From assembly GCF_009805585.1 (NCBI RefSeq), contig NZ_VHIN01000017.1, positions 62,001 through 126,000 on the forward strand: DNA of 64,000 nt, in the 5' to 3' direction. Shown here in pieces: positions 36,603-45,107 of this stretch (positions are counted from its first letter, which is position 1; each line of letters opens with the position of its first letter). The notes below the pieces were generated by a model, which saw nothing but the letters and a program-made list of their open reading frames with translations, had not been told where the DNA came from and ran no database searches. This DNA comes from Glutamicibacter sp. JC586. GTDB lineage: Bacteria > Actinomycetota > Actinomycetes > Actinomycetales > Micrococcaceae. The position numbers and the translations under genes were made by a program.

Positions 36603-37787
36603 TTAGAAGGGGATACTGGCCCTAAGGGTCCAAATTCCTTGCTCTTGGCTAGTTGAGAATTTTCCACCAAAAGCTCGCATCCTGTCAGCCATGCCAATAA
36701 GGCCACTACCACCAGCCGGAAACCCCGCCACTTTCTTACCCGAAACATCTACCTGATTAGTAATTTCTAACGATGCTTCGCTTCCATTTACAGCGAGCTC
36801 AAGAGAGCAGCGACCACCTGGCGCGCCATGCTTCAATACATTCGTTGTACCTTCTTGCATTACTCGATAGACCGCAGTCTGCGCCGAGCGAGGCAACTCT
36901 GAAATTTTTTCATCCGTGATGGAGGTCACGACAAAATTCGCGTCTTTGAGCCTTTGAACAAACAATTCAGCGCCTTGAAGCACGTTAACTGTGGTTGCCG
37001 CGGGCTTGTCAGTACCTTCTCCTGCGTCCGCGGACATCGTCCCATCGGCGCGTAATACGTTAAGCATCAAACGGAGGTCGTGCAATGTTTCGGAACTTAA
37101 CTTGGAGATGATATCCAACGCCTCAAGTGCAACATTTCCGTCATTGGCAAACTTTGCCGCCTTCGACTGCATGGCCACGATCGTAATGTCGTGAGCGACG
37201 ATGTCATGCAAATCGCGGGCGATATTCTTACGCTCCCGGTCAATAGATGCGCGCGTCTGCTCTCTCGCCCTTTCCACCTGCTCCACAGCTTCAGCACTTT
37301 TCTCGCGCAGCTGAGAGATACTCCGCGTCACCACATAGGCCATAGCCGTTAAAGGAATCAGCGCCACCAGTAAAACTGCATCCTGATGAGCCTGAAGTCC
37401 AAATTGAACCATCCAGGCAGCGGAGAGTGTGAGGAACAATCCACGCACGCTACGTGAGGTCGCAGTAGCCGCAAGGGCGGCAAAAATCATGAACGCGATC
37501 AACGTCCAGAACACCAGCACACCGTCATTCAGGAAAAAGAACGCGACCGCCACAAAGAGGCCCAGGGAGAGGGAGACCCAACGAAGCCCCAAAGCCAAGA
37601 TCGCGCAGAGCGCAAGCCCAATGAGTGCCCCTAGAACCGAAGCCGCAGGGGCTCCGCTAAACCCGTCTTTCAGGATCGTAATTACTTCACTGCTCGATAG
37701 AACAAGAAGAATCGCAATTCCAGCCCAAATAATGACACCCCGGCCAGCAAGGTGCTTGGTCAGGGTGCCCTTTAGTCGTTCACTCAT
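36603..37787 (-). CDS. NarL-type sensor histidine kinase, six-helix
   Basis: A 394-residue kinase. Six hydrophobic segments (about residues 17-35, 46-65, 67-86, 88-107, 115-130 and 137-153) with short loops form a membrane sensor without an extracellular domain. A coiled-coil and a HisKA_3 domain follow, with the phosphorylated H194 in IARDLHDIVAHD. The HATPase domain shows VMQEGTTNVLKHG (N box) and GSGLIGMADRM (G box). This multi-helix layout is shared with AgrC/ComD-like peptide sensors, although those belong to other HisKA groups. The gene for a small secreted peptide lies 46 bases upstream on the same strand, and the response regulator is divergent. Confidence 0.9.
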   Translation of the reverse strand: MSERLKGTLTKHLAGRGVIIWAGIAILLVLSSSEVITILKDGFSGAPAASVLGALIGLALCAILALGLRWVSLSLGLFVAVAFFFLNDGVLVFWTLIAFMIFAALAATATSRSVRGLFLTLSAAWMVQFGLQAHQDAVLLVALIPLTAMAYVVTRSISQLREKSAEAVEQVERAREQTRASIDRERKNIARDLHDIVAHDITIVAMQSKAAKFANDGNVALEALDIISKLSSETLHDLRLMLNVLRADGTMSADAGEGTDKPAATTVNVLQGAELFVQRLKDANFVVTSITDEKISELPRSAQTAVYRVMQEGTTNVLKHGAPGGRCSLELAVNGSEASLEITNQVDVSGKKVAGFPAGGSGLIGMADRMRAFGGKFSTSQEQGIWTLRASIPF

Positions 37788-37833
37788 ACGCCGAATAATT
37801 CATGGCATCGGCAGTCAAGTCAAATAAGACGGA

Positions 37834-38016
37834 TCAACCGCAACTTACGCCATAACGCTCGCAAAGCCATTTGGCGAAGTCCGTACTAAAACCTGCCGGA
37901 GTCGCGACGGAACCGGAATTGATCGATTGGCTCTGCGCCGCGGATGCGGGAGCCGCCACAGCGGTCAATGGTGCCAAAGCCAGCGCGGCAACAGCCAGCA
38001 TTTTTAAGCCTTTCAT
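37834..38016 (-). CDS. Small secreted peptide precursor, candidate signal for the adjacent kinase
   Basis: A 60-residue protein. A Sec signal peptide (MKGLKMLAVAALALAPLTAV, then AAPASA) should be cut after residue 26, leaving a 34-residue product. Its end reads STDFAKWLCERYGVSCG with cysteines at 52 and 59 and a terminal glycine. The two cysteines could form a disulfide loop of six residues. No immunity, modification or export gene is adjacent. It is transcribed with the downstream histidine kinase (46-base gap) and is divergent from the response regulator, so it is likely the signal or a regulated product of this circuit. The start is the ATG at 38016 with a GGGG upstream; the GTG at 38028 is less likely. 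An antimicrobial peptide is an alternative. Confidence 0.7.
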   Translation of the reverse strand: MKGLKMLAVAALALAPLTAVAAPASAAQSQSINSGSVATPAGFSTDFAKWLCERYGVSCG

Positions 38017-38100
38017 AACAAACCCCACATCTCGAGAACTTATATACTTTCAAGTGAGCAGGCCCTTTGGTGGCTTGCAGCATCGATCCAAAGGATTCAG
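38017..38100. promoter_or_regulatory. Shared promoter region of peptide-kinase and regulator genes
   Basis: These 84 bases separate the divergent genes. The A/T-rich block TTATATACTTTC at about 38040-38051 can serve as -10 in both directions (TATACT on plus, TATATA on minus). ACTT...AAGT half-sites around it and the palindrome TCTCGAGA next to it are candidate regulator sites. No strong -35 was found on either strand, as expected for an activator-dependent promoter. Confidence 0.4.
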
Positions 38101-38775
38101 ATGGAGCAGATTAAGGTCCTAATCGTTGATGATGAGCCACTCATCAGGCATGCGTTGGGGACAATCTTAGCAACGGATTCTGGAATTGTGACCGTATTTT
38201 CTGCAGAAAATGGACGGGCAGCAGTCGAGTTTTGTAATGACAATGAAGTCGACGTTGTTTTGATGGATTTACAGATGCCTGTCATGGATGGGGTTAACGC
38301 AACTCGCGCCATTAAATCACGTGAAGACAGCCCTGCAATCCTTGCAATTACGGCGTTCTCGTCGGATGACTACTTGGTGCCAGTGCTCACCGCCGGGGCT
38401 AGCGGTTACCTTGTAAAAGATTCTGAACCTTCAGAAATAATTGATGCTGTCCACGCAGTTCACCAAGGCACCGCCGCTATTTCTCCTTCCGTTTCTGCCG
38501 ACCTCATTTCGGCAGTGCGCGATGCCTACGTCGATAATTCTCAAGAGGTTGATGATCTCATTTATGATCTTGGGCTCACGAATAGAGAAGTCCAAATTCT
38601 AAAACTACTTGCTCAGGGATTTAATAATCCCGAAGTTTCCAAAACTCTAGGAATCACCGAAACAACTGTCAAAACTCATATGGCTAAAATCTTCGTCAAA
38701 CTTGGCGTCCGCGATCGCGTACAGGCACTGGTTGCTGCTGCACGCATGGGAATCGTCGAAATTCCAAAGGGTTGA
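38101..38775 (+). CDS. NarL/FixJ family response regulator
   Basis: A 224-residue two-domain regulator. The receiver has D10, D11, the phosphorylated D56 (VVLMDLQMP), T84 and K106. The C-terminal LuxR-type helix-turn-helix reads GLTNREVQILKLLAQGFNNP, then VSKTLGITETTVKTHMAKIF. All key residues are present. It should be phosphorylated by the divergent NarL-type kinase. The start is the ATG at 38101 with AAAGGA six bases upstream. Its third codon positions are visibly richer in A/T than the neighbours, like the kinase and peptide genes. Confidence 0.93.
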   Translation: MEQIKVLIVDDEPLIRHALGTILATDSGIVTVFSAENGRAAVEFCNDNEVDVVLMDLQMPVMDGVNATRAIKSREDSPAILAITAFSSDDYLVPVLTAGASGYLVKDSEPSEIIDAVHAVHQGTAAISPSVSADLISAVRDAYVDNSQEVDDLIYDLGLTNREVQILKLLAQGFNNPEVSKTLGITETTVKTHMAKIFVKLGVRDRVQALVAAARMGIVEIPKG

Positions 38776-38841
38776 CCCGTCCTCCAACGTCACACGAATA
38801 GGTGTGATCTAGAGCCCTGAACTAGAAATTTTGAGATCCTC

Positions 38842-38870
38842 GGGAATATCTTGAACTCCCAAGCGTTGAA
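38842..38870 (+). promoter_or_regulatory. SigH-type stress promoter of the Clp ATPase gene
   Basis: GGGAATA at 38842-38848 and CGTTGAA at 38864-38870 have the spacing between GGAA and GTT (18 bases) expected for actinobacterial SigH/SigR promoters of the heat and thiol-stress regulons. They lie 40 bases before the TTG start codon of the Clp gene. Confidence 0.65.
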
Positions 38871-38910
38871 CATGAGCATAGACCGCTCAAGTTTCTACTA
38901 GGAGGCTCAC

Positions 38911-41469
38911 TTGCCAGCATTTTTTGGTGCCCCATCAGACGGCTCGTTCGAGGAGTTCCTCTCACGGTTCCTCTCTTCACGGGCTCAGGCAGCACGTCCC
39001 ATTGACATCACGCGTCTGCTTTCCAGCCGCACTCATGAGGCAGTAGCGACGGCAGCCGCAATCTCACAGGAGCACGGCCACGATGAGATTGACTCATTGC
39101 ACCTGCTCACCGCATTGATACGTACAGAGCCAGTAGGCGAGCACCTAACTGCCATGGGAATCGACATCGAAGCCCTGGCTAAGGACGCAATCGCGCACAT
39201 GCCAAAGAGCTCCGAGCAGGGCGAAAAGCCATCCCGGCTCTCCTCAGCAGCCCAGCGTAGCCTCTTTGACGCCTACCAGGTAGCGCGTAACTACGGATCA
39301 ACTTACATTGATCCAGACCACCTGTTCCTGGCCTTTGTTTTTAACCCGGAATCTCCGGTTAACAACTTGTTGGCCCAGCATGGCATCACCGGTCAGTCGC
39401 TACAGCAGGCTGCCATGGAGCAGGCCCAGCGTGCCCAAAACGGTGGGCAGGATCAGGGGCAGGAGGACTCCGATGCCTCGATGCTTGAACGCTACGGAAC
39501 CGACTTGACCGCGCTGGCTGCCGACGGTCAGATTGATCCGGTCATCGGCCGCGAGGACGAGCTGGATCAGGTTGTTGAAATCCTGGCTCGACGTACCAAA
39601 AACAACCCGGTACTGATCGGTGAAGCCGGCGTGGGTAAAACTGCCATCGCCGAGGGACTTGCACGCGCCATCGTCGATGACGAGGTACCAGAACAGATCC
39701 GCGGTGCACGTCTGATCTCCATAGACCTGCCCGGCATGCTCGCCGGTACCCGCTATCGCGGTGACTTTGAGCAGCGCCTGACCGGCCTACTGGAAGAAAT
39801 TGCCGACTCCGAAGGTCAGGTGCTGGTCTTCATCGACGAGATGCACCTGCTAGTGGGTGCCGGCTCGGGCGAGTCCGGAAACATGGACGCAGCGAACATC
39901 CTCAAACCACGCTTGGCTCGTGGTGAGCTGCACCTGATCGGTGCCACCACGCTGGATGAATTCCGAAAGGTGGAGAAAGACAGCGCCTTGGCCCGTCGCT
40001 TCGGCAAAGTCACCGTGGATGAGCCTACGCAGGAAGTCGCCTTGGCTATTTTGGAGGGCCTGCGCGAATCCTACGAAGACCACCACCAGGTGCAGTACAC
40101 CCCGGCGGCGCTCAAGGCCGCGGTGTCACTTTCGGCTCGGTACCTGACCGATCGTCAGCTGCCAGATAAGGCCATTGACCTAATTGACATCGCTGGCGCC
40201 CGTCGCTCGATCGCCGCCGGTGATACCGAAGACGTGCAGTCACTACGGGCTGACCTGATGGAAGCAGAACGCGAAAAGTCCCGCGCCATCGGCGAGGAAC
40301 GCTATGAGGATGCCAGCGCGTGGCGGGATCACATCGCTGAGCTGGCCAACCGGATTAGTGCTGCGGAGGCTTCGGGCGATGCCAGCATCACCCGGGTGGT
40401 TGATGAAGCTCAGATCTCTGAGGTCATTTCCCGCTCTACCGGCATTCCGACCTCGCGAATTACGGGCGATGATAAGTCCCGCCTGGCAACGCTCGAAGAG
40501 TCCTTGCACGCTTCGGTGATCGGTCAAAAGGATGCCGTCGCCGCGGTGGCCCGTGCGGTGCGACGCAACCGTACTGGTTTGTCTCCCGCCGGTCGTCCGA
40601 TCGGTTCGTTCCTGTTCTTGGGTCCAACCGGTGTGGGTAAAACCGAGCTGGCTAAGGCTTTGGCAACCAACCTATTTGGTTCGGCAGATTCACTGGTCCG
40701 CGTGGACATGAGCGAATACGGCGAGAAGCACACCGTAGCTCGCTTGATCGGAGCTCCTCCAGGATACGTTGGCCACGACGAGCCCGGTCAGCTGACTGAG
40801 AAGGTACGCCGCAACCCGTACTCGGTGATCCTGCTTGATGAGATCGAAAAGGCTCACCCAGACGTGTTCAACGTGTTGCTACAGGTGCTCGACGATGGAC
40901 GTTTGACCGACTCGGCCGGACGCACCGTGGACTTCTCCAACACGCTGATCTTGATGACCAGTAACCTCGGCGGCGAGTACCTGGCCAACAAGGCCGGAAA
41001 CTTCGGCTTCACCTCGGCCAAGGCCACCAGCGAGGACTCAGAGATCCGTGCCAAGGTGATGAGCAAGGTGCGTGAGTTCATGCGCCCCGAGTTCCTGAAC
41101 CGTCTGGATGAGGTGTTGCTCTTCTCGAAGCTTTCGCAGTCGGAGATCGGCCAGATCGTCAAGCTGGTCATCTCAGATACGCAGAAGCGTCTGGTGGATC
41201 AAGAACTAGATCTGGAGGTCAGCGATGCTGCCGTGAACTGGTTGGCTACCGAGGGCTACGACCCAGAGTTTGGTGCCCGTCCGTTGCGCCGATTGGTGCA
41301 GCGCAAGGTACAGGACGCCATCGCCGATCTGTTGATCGACGATTCGCTGACTGCCGGTGACACCGTCTTGGTGGACTATGCACAGGACAAGCTGGTGGTG
41401 CGTAAGAAGGTGGAGGAACCAACTCCACCTGCGCAGAACGAGCACGTACCTAGCTTCTTCGACAACTAG
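38911..41469 (+). CDS. Clp ATPase (ClpC/ClpB-like chaperone)
   Basis: An 852-residue two-ring AAA+ unfoldase. The N-terminal Clp_N repeats are present, and the first Walker A is GEAGVGKT with Walker [11 protein letters not shown] short middle domain contains a UVR-like [18 protein letters not shown] pattern. The second Walker A is GPTGVGKTE with ILLDEIEKA, followed by the D2-small domain. The short middle domain resembles ClpC rather than ClpB. A tripeptide IGF/LGF loop for ClpP docking is not evident by eye. The start TTG at 38911 has GGAGG at ideal distance. The SigH-type promoter implies heat or oxidative-stress induction. Confidence 0.88.
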   Translation: MPAFFGAPSDGSFEEFLSRFLSSRAQAARPIDITRLLSSRTHEAVATAAAISQEHGHDEIDSLHLLTALIRTEPVGEHLTAMGIDIEALAKDAIAHMPKSSEQGEKPSRLSSAAQRSLFDAYQVARNYGSTYIDPDHLFLAFVFNPESPVNNLLAQHGITGQSLQQAAMEQAQRAQNGGQDQGQEDSDASMLERYGTDLTALAADGQIDPVIGREDELDQVVEILARRTKNNPVLIGEAGVGKTAIAEGLARAIVDDEVPEQIRGARLISIDLPGMLAGTRYRGDFEQRLTGLLEEIADSEGQVLVFIDEMHLLVGAGSGESGNMDAANILKPRLARGELHLIGATTLDEFRKVEKDSALARRFGKVTVDEPTQEVALAILEGLRESYEDHHQVQYTPAALKAAVSLSARYLTDRQLPDKAIDLIDIAGARRSIAAGDTEDVQSLRADLMEAEREKSRAIGEERYEDASAWRDHIAELANRISAAEASGDASITRVVDEAQISEVISRSTGIPTSRITGDDKSRLATLEESLHASVIGQKDAVAAVARAVRRNRTGLSPAGRPIGSFLFLGPTGVGKTELAKALATNLFGSADSLVRVDMSEYGEKHTVARLIGAPPGYVGHDEPGQLTEKVRRNPYSVILLDEIEKAHPDVFNVLLQVLDDGRLTDSAGRTVDFSNTLILMTSNLGGEYLANKAGNFGFTSAKATSEDSEIRAKVMSKVREFMRPEFLNRLDEVLLFSKLSQSEIGQIVKLVISDTQKRLVDQELDLEVSDAAVNWLATEGYDPEFGARPLRRLVQRKVQDAIADLLIDDSLTAGDTVLVDYAQDKLVVRKKVEEPTPPAQNEHVPSFFDN

Positions 41470-41483
41470 GTCGTACTGGCCTC

Positions 41484-41533
41484 AAGGGGCTTGATGCCCG
41501 AAGCGTTTGCTTCTGGCATCAAGCCCCTTTTTC
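41484..41533 (+). terminator. Intrinsic terminator of the Clp ATPase gene
   Basis: AAGGGGCTTGATGCC and GGCATCAAGCCCCTT form a 15-base-pair stem, with GAAGC/GCTTC folding inside the loop, followed by TTTTTC. Confidence 0.9.
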
Positions 41534-41558
41534 TGTGCGTGAACTAGGCTGTAGAGCC

Positions 41559-41975
41559 ATGGAGATATCCACGACTAAAGTTCCCTATCAGGAGCAAGTT
41601 CTCGCGCTCTACGATTGTGTGGGCTGGACTTCCTATACGAAGGAACCTGAGGTACTCGCCAGGGCGCACGCCAATTCCGACTTTCTTGTCTACGCCTACA
41701 ACGATGACCATCAACTCATCGGCTTGGCTCGCGCAATTTCTGATGACGCGACCATCTGCTATGTCCAAGACATTTTGGTCCGCCCGGAAGCACAACGTAC
41801 TGGTGCCGGTCGAAAGCTCTTCGCTGCGGTCCAAGAAAGATTTGAACATCTGCGTCAGTTTGTCCTCATTACCGATGATGATCCGGGACAACGCGCGTTT
41901 TATGAATCGATGGGGTTGAGAGAGGGCAACAATTTCCACCCTGGCGTGATTCGCGTATTTGCACGGTTCAGCTAA
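41559..41975 (+). CDS. GNAT family N-acetyltransferase
   Basis: About 138 residues. The acetyl-CoA loop is VQDILVRPEAQRTGAGRKL, followed by the ITDDDPGQRAFYESMGL motif B region. The compact single-domain form with the DILVRP strand is widespread in actinobacteria, and its substrate is not predictable. The start is the ATG at 41559 (MEISTTKVPYQ); the frame is open to 41535. It begins 26 bases after the Clp terminator and may have its own promoter. Confidence 0.82.
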   Translation: MEISTTKVPYQEQVLALYDCVGWTSYTKEPEVLARAHANSDFLVYAYNDDHQLIGLARAISDDATICYVQDILVRPEAQRTGAGRKLFAAVQERFEHLRQFVLITDDDPGQRAFYESMGLREGNNFHPGVIRVFARFS

Positions 41976-42015
41976 CCAGAGTCAGTGAGGTCCGCTCACC
42001 GATTAGGCTTGAGCC

Positions 42016-42678
42016 ATGACCCAAGAACTGGCCATCCCTTTTAATGACGTTGAACTCAGTGCCTCATGGACACCAGCCTCCAACGCCACATCGCTCATGA
42101 TTCTGGCTCACGGTTCCGGCGCCGGCAAAGATCATGAGTTCATGACCGGCTATGCTCGAGCAGTCGCCAATCTGGGGATCAGTGTCTTGAGCTTCAATTT
42201 TCCTTATATGGATGCAGGCAAGAAATTCCCGGACAAGGCGCCCACCGCGATTGAGGCCTGGCATCAGGTCCATGCTTGGGCAGATGAACGATTGGCCGAC
42301 GGCCTACCCATCGTTGTTGCCGGGAAGTCGTTTGGCGGACGAATGGCATCGCTGGCTGTCGCCGAAGGAATGCCCGCGAAGGCACTGATCTTCTTGGGCT
42401 ATCCGTTGCACGCTTCAAAGAAGGAAGACAAGCTTCGCGATGAGCACCTCTACCCGTTGACGATTCCGATGCTGTTTTTGGAAGGCACCAAAGACCCCTT
42501 CGCAAACCCCGAAAAGATAGAAGCCGTCGTTGCCAAGCTCAACAGCTCTTCAGAACTTGTCTGGTTTGAAGGTGGCAATCACTCCTTCAAAGGGGCACGC
42601 TCCGGAAGAACTGTGGCCCAAGACGGCGCATGGCTAAGCAACACGACTGCTGAGTTCATTTCGAAACACGTTGCCTAA
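42016..42678 (+). CDS. Alpha/beta hydrolase (KANL3/Tex30-like)
   Basis: A 220-residue hydrolase. The nucleophile elbow is GKSFGGR, the oxyanion region LMILAHGSGAGK, the acid EGTKDPFA and the histidine GGNHSF. The N-terminal HGSGAGKDHEFM stretch is typical of the KANL3/Tex30-type group of small cytosolic hydrolases. Substrate unknown. Its stop overlaps the stop of the convergent AAA ATPase gene by four bases. Confidence 0.82.
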   Translation: MTQELAIPFNDVELSASWTPASNATSLMILAHGSGAGKDHEFMTGYARAVANLGISVLSFNFPYMDAGKKFPDKAPTAIEAWHQVHAWADERLADGLPIVVAGKSFGGRMASLAVAEGMPAKALIFLGYPLHASKKEDKLRDEHLYPLTIPMLFLEGTKDPFANPEKIEAVVAKLNSSSELVWFEGGNHSFKGARSGRTVAQDGAWLSNTTAEFISKHVA

Positions 42679-43400
42679 CTTTGACGACGTTTCCAGTAGC
42701 TTCGGGGGTCCTCGAAGAATTCTTGCCATCCTCGCACAAGCTCAAGATGCTCAAATTCGCGCTCGCGTAGCCCCCATGATCCGACCTCCAGAATCTGTGC
42801 GCCTGGGAAGGTTGCCAGCATGGGTGAATGAGTGGAGAAAATTAACTGCGATCCCCCGTCAACGATGGTTTGAAGCAGTTTCATCAGCTTCACGCAGCCC
42901 GCCATTGACAATGCTGCCTCTGGCTCGTCCAAGATCCATAAGCCTTTGATAAACGGGATTCGCTCCTCCACGAGGTCAAGAAATGACTCGCCATGACTGC
43001 GCTCGTGCAATTTAGTCTTAAACTTGGATTCTTCGAGATAGGTGTAGAAGTTGTGCATGGTTTCTGCGCGCAGGAAGAATCCCTTGCGCGAAGCCGCGGC
43101 ACCACGCTGGAGCTTGAGCTGTCGCCACAGCTCGGATTCGCTCGTTCTCGTCGTATTCATCGCGCCCGTCGAACCACCTTCGGCGTTCATGCCATAAGCC
43201 ATCGCCAGCGCTTCAACGAGAGTCGACTTTCCAGTGCCGTTTTCACCGACGATGACGGTGACTTGTCCCAGGTCCAGCCCTTCATGAAGCAGCTGGCGCA
43301 CCGGCGGCAGCACCAAGGGCCACCGTTGATTTCCAAGCAACGCCTCAGCGTCAATAGCCTCGACTCGTCTCACCGGCATGAACATCTGTGAAAATTCCAC
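42675..43400 (-). CDS. AAA family ATPase (P-loop)
   Basis: About 242 residues. The P-loop is GENGTGKST, the ABC-like Walker B is LWILDEPEAALS and the switch region FSTHSPMLATFP. Together with the RecF/SMC-like organisation this suggests a single-domain overcoming-lysogenization-type or RecF-like ATPase. The GTG start at 43400 is preferred because GAGGA eight bases upstream overlaps the end of ramB. ATG codons at 43385 and 43379 are alternatives. It is directly downstream of ramB, so it is co-transcribed with that acetate regulator. Its function is unknown. Confidence 0.78.
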   Translation of the reverse strand: MEFSQMFMPVRRVEAIDAEALLGNQRWPLVLPPVRQLLHEGLDLGQVTVIVGENGTGKSTLVEALAMAYGMNAEGGSTGAMNTTRTSESELWRQLKLQRGAAASRKGFFLRAETMHNFYTYLEESKFKTKLHERSHGESFLDLVEERIPFIKGLWILDEPEAALSMAGCVKLMKLLQTIVDGGSQLIFSTHSPMLATFPGAQILEVGSWGLREREFEHLELVRGWQEFFEDPRSYWKRRQS

Positions 43401-43404
43401 AGGC

Positions 43405-44868
43405 TCAGTCCTCTTGGCGTTGCAAGAAACTATAAACCTCGGTCTCATCCACGCCGGGGAAGGCGCCGGTAGGCATCGCTGCGAGCAGGTGCGTGTTGGC
43501 ACGCGTGGAAGGCCAAGCGTTGCCAAACCACTGGTTAGACAGGTCAGCTGGTGGACGGCGGCAGCAGTTTTCATCCGGGCAAGTGGACTGGCATCGTTCT
43601 TTGGTATCGCGGCCACGGAACCACTTCACGTGCTCAAAGGGAACCCCGATGGACAGCGAATACAGTCCTGAAGAGTGCCGCTCGGTACGAGCCGTGCACC
43701 AATAGGTTCCGTTGACCGTATCGGTGTATTGCTCAAAGGAGCGGAACTTGTCCATCTGTTCAAAGACGACTCGACTGGTCCAATAGCGGCAAATGCTCTG
43801 CCCTTCGATGGCGCCAGTGTGATCCGCCGGGAAATTCACGCGGTCGTTTTCATAGGCCTTGTGCAAAATGCCCGACTCGTGCACTTTCTGGAAGTGGCAA
43901 GTCATGCCCAGATGCTCGGTGGCGAGATTAGTGAAGCGGTGCGCTGCCGACTCATAAGACACGGCAAACGCGTCTCGCAGGTCCTCGATCGCCAGCTCGC
44001 GATTGTTCTTGGCACGGCGCAGATACTCGACTGTTGATTTCTCCGGCATCATCAACGCAGCAGCGAAGTAATTGGTCGCTACGCGCTGGGAGAGGAAATC
44101 AGAGTAATCGGTCGGTGGCTTATGGCCGAGTACATGATGTCCCAAGGCTTGCAATAGCACTGACCGCGGATCATGCTCGGTTCGGTTGGCCTGCGTCAGG
44201 TAGATGCGCATATTTTTCAGGTCAGTCACCGAACGCGTGGAATGCGGCAAATTCCCGACGAAGCGCAGGCTGAAGCCAAGGTGTTCAGCAATATCGGCCG
44301 CACGGTGATGAGACAGTGGCCCCGAATCGTGGCCGACGGCAGAAAGTACCTTGGATGCTTCCTGCTCAATCTCCTTGTAATAGTTATTGCGGCTTCGCAT
44401 CTCGTGGCGCAGGGCAGTATTGGCCCGTCGGGCTTCTTCGGGCGTGGCTGCCTGTTCGTTCAAACGACGTTCAAGTTCGTGCTGCAATCCCACCAAAGAT
44501 TCGAGCACATCCATTGGAAGACGGGTGCCCACGCGTACGGTCGGTAGTCCCAAAGATTCATAGAGTGGACCGCGTTGAGCACGCTCCAACTCAATTTCTA
44601 GGGCCGCCCTGCGTGAAGGAGGTTCTGTACCCAACAGGTCATCAACGCCGACGTCGAAAGCTCCTGCCAGTGCCTTGAGCAGCGAAAGTTTTGGCTCACG
44701 CTTCCCGTTTTCGATCAGGGAAAGCTGGCTCGGCGCAGTGTCGACCACGGCCGATATGTCGTCCAAAGTCATCTGCTTACTTTTGCGCAGGAATCGAATC
44801 CTTCGCCCCAGAGCAATGGCATCCATCTCCGGGGTTTCTCCGGACCCATTGCCATTTTCCGGCTTCAT
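43405..44868 (-). CDS. ramB: RamB-type acetate metabolism regulator
   Basis: About 487 residues. An N-terminal XRE helix-turn-helix (MDAIALGRRIRFLRKSKQMT, DDISAVVDTAPSQLSLIENG) is followed by an ImmA/IrrE-like region with HHVLGHKP and a long C-terminal ligand domain with clustered cysteines (RCQSTCPDENCC). This architecture is that of RamB (Corynebacterium, Mycobacterium Rv0465c), which represses acetate and glyoxylate genes. The isocitrate lyase and malate synthase genes lie 2-4 kb away in divergent orientation. The ATG at 44868 is chosen (MKPENGNG); GTG at 44895 is possible. Confidence 0.88.
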   Translation of the reverse strand: MKPENGNGSGETPEMDAIALGRRIRFLRKSKQMTLDDISAVVDTAPSQLSLIENGKREPKLSLLKALAGAFDVGVDDLLGTEPPSRRAALEIELERAQRGPLYESLGLPTVRVGTRLPMDVLESLVGLQHELERRLNEQAATPEEARRANTALRHEMRSRNNYYKEIEQEASKVLSAVGHDSGPLSHHRAADIAEHLGFSLRFVGNLPHSTRSVTDLKNMRIYLTQANRTEHDPRSVLLQALGHHVLGHKPPTDYSDFLSQRVATNYFAAALMMPEKSTVEYLRRAKNNRELAIEDLRDAFAVSYESAAHRFTNLATEHLGMTCHFQKVHESGILHKAYENDRVNFPADHTGAIEGQSICRYWTSRVVFEQMDKFRSFEQYTDTVNGTYWCTARTERHSSGLYSLSIGVPFEHVKWFRGRDTKERCQSTCPDENCCRRPPADLSNQWFGNAWPSTRANTHLLAAMPTGAFPGVDETEVYSFLQRQED

Positions 44869-45107
44869 TGCGCGGTTCCATGTGGTTGCAGTCACACACC
44901 CAGAGTACGTGAAGAACTTTGAACTTTTCCATAAGTTGGCGAGAAAAGATACTCTTGCGCCGCAATGATCTACCACTGAACATAAAAATCTTCACTTCTT
45001 CCACTGGTCCAAACCTTCACCACTCATACCAAATGCACAGCGCTCCAGCGGAATCATGCTGACCGGTCGCTCGTTGAACTAGGCAATACCAATCTCAAAG
45101 GAGCGCC

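Noticed and set aside
38821-38910. HspR-type HAIR repeat before the Clp ATPase gene
   Set aside because: TTGAAC units are direct rather than inverted, so they do not match CTTGAGT-N7-ACTCAAG; the SigH-type promoter explains the region better.
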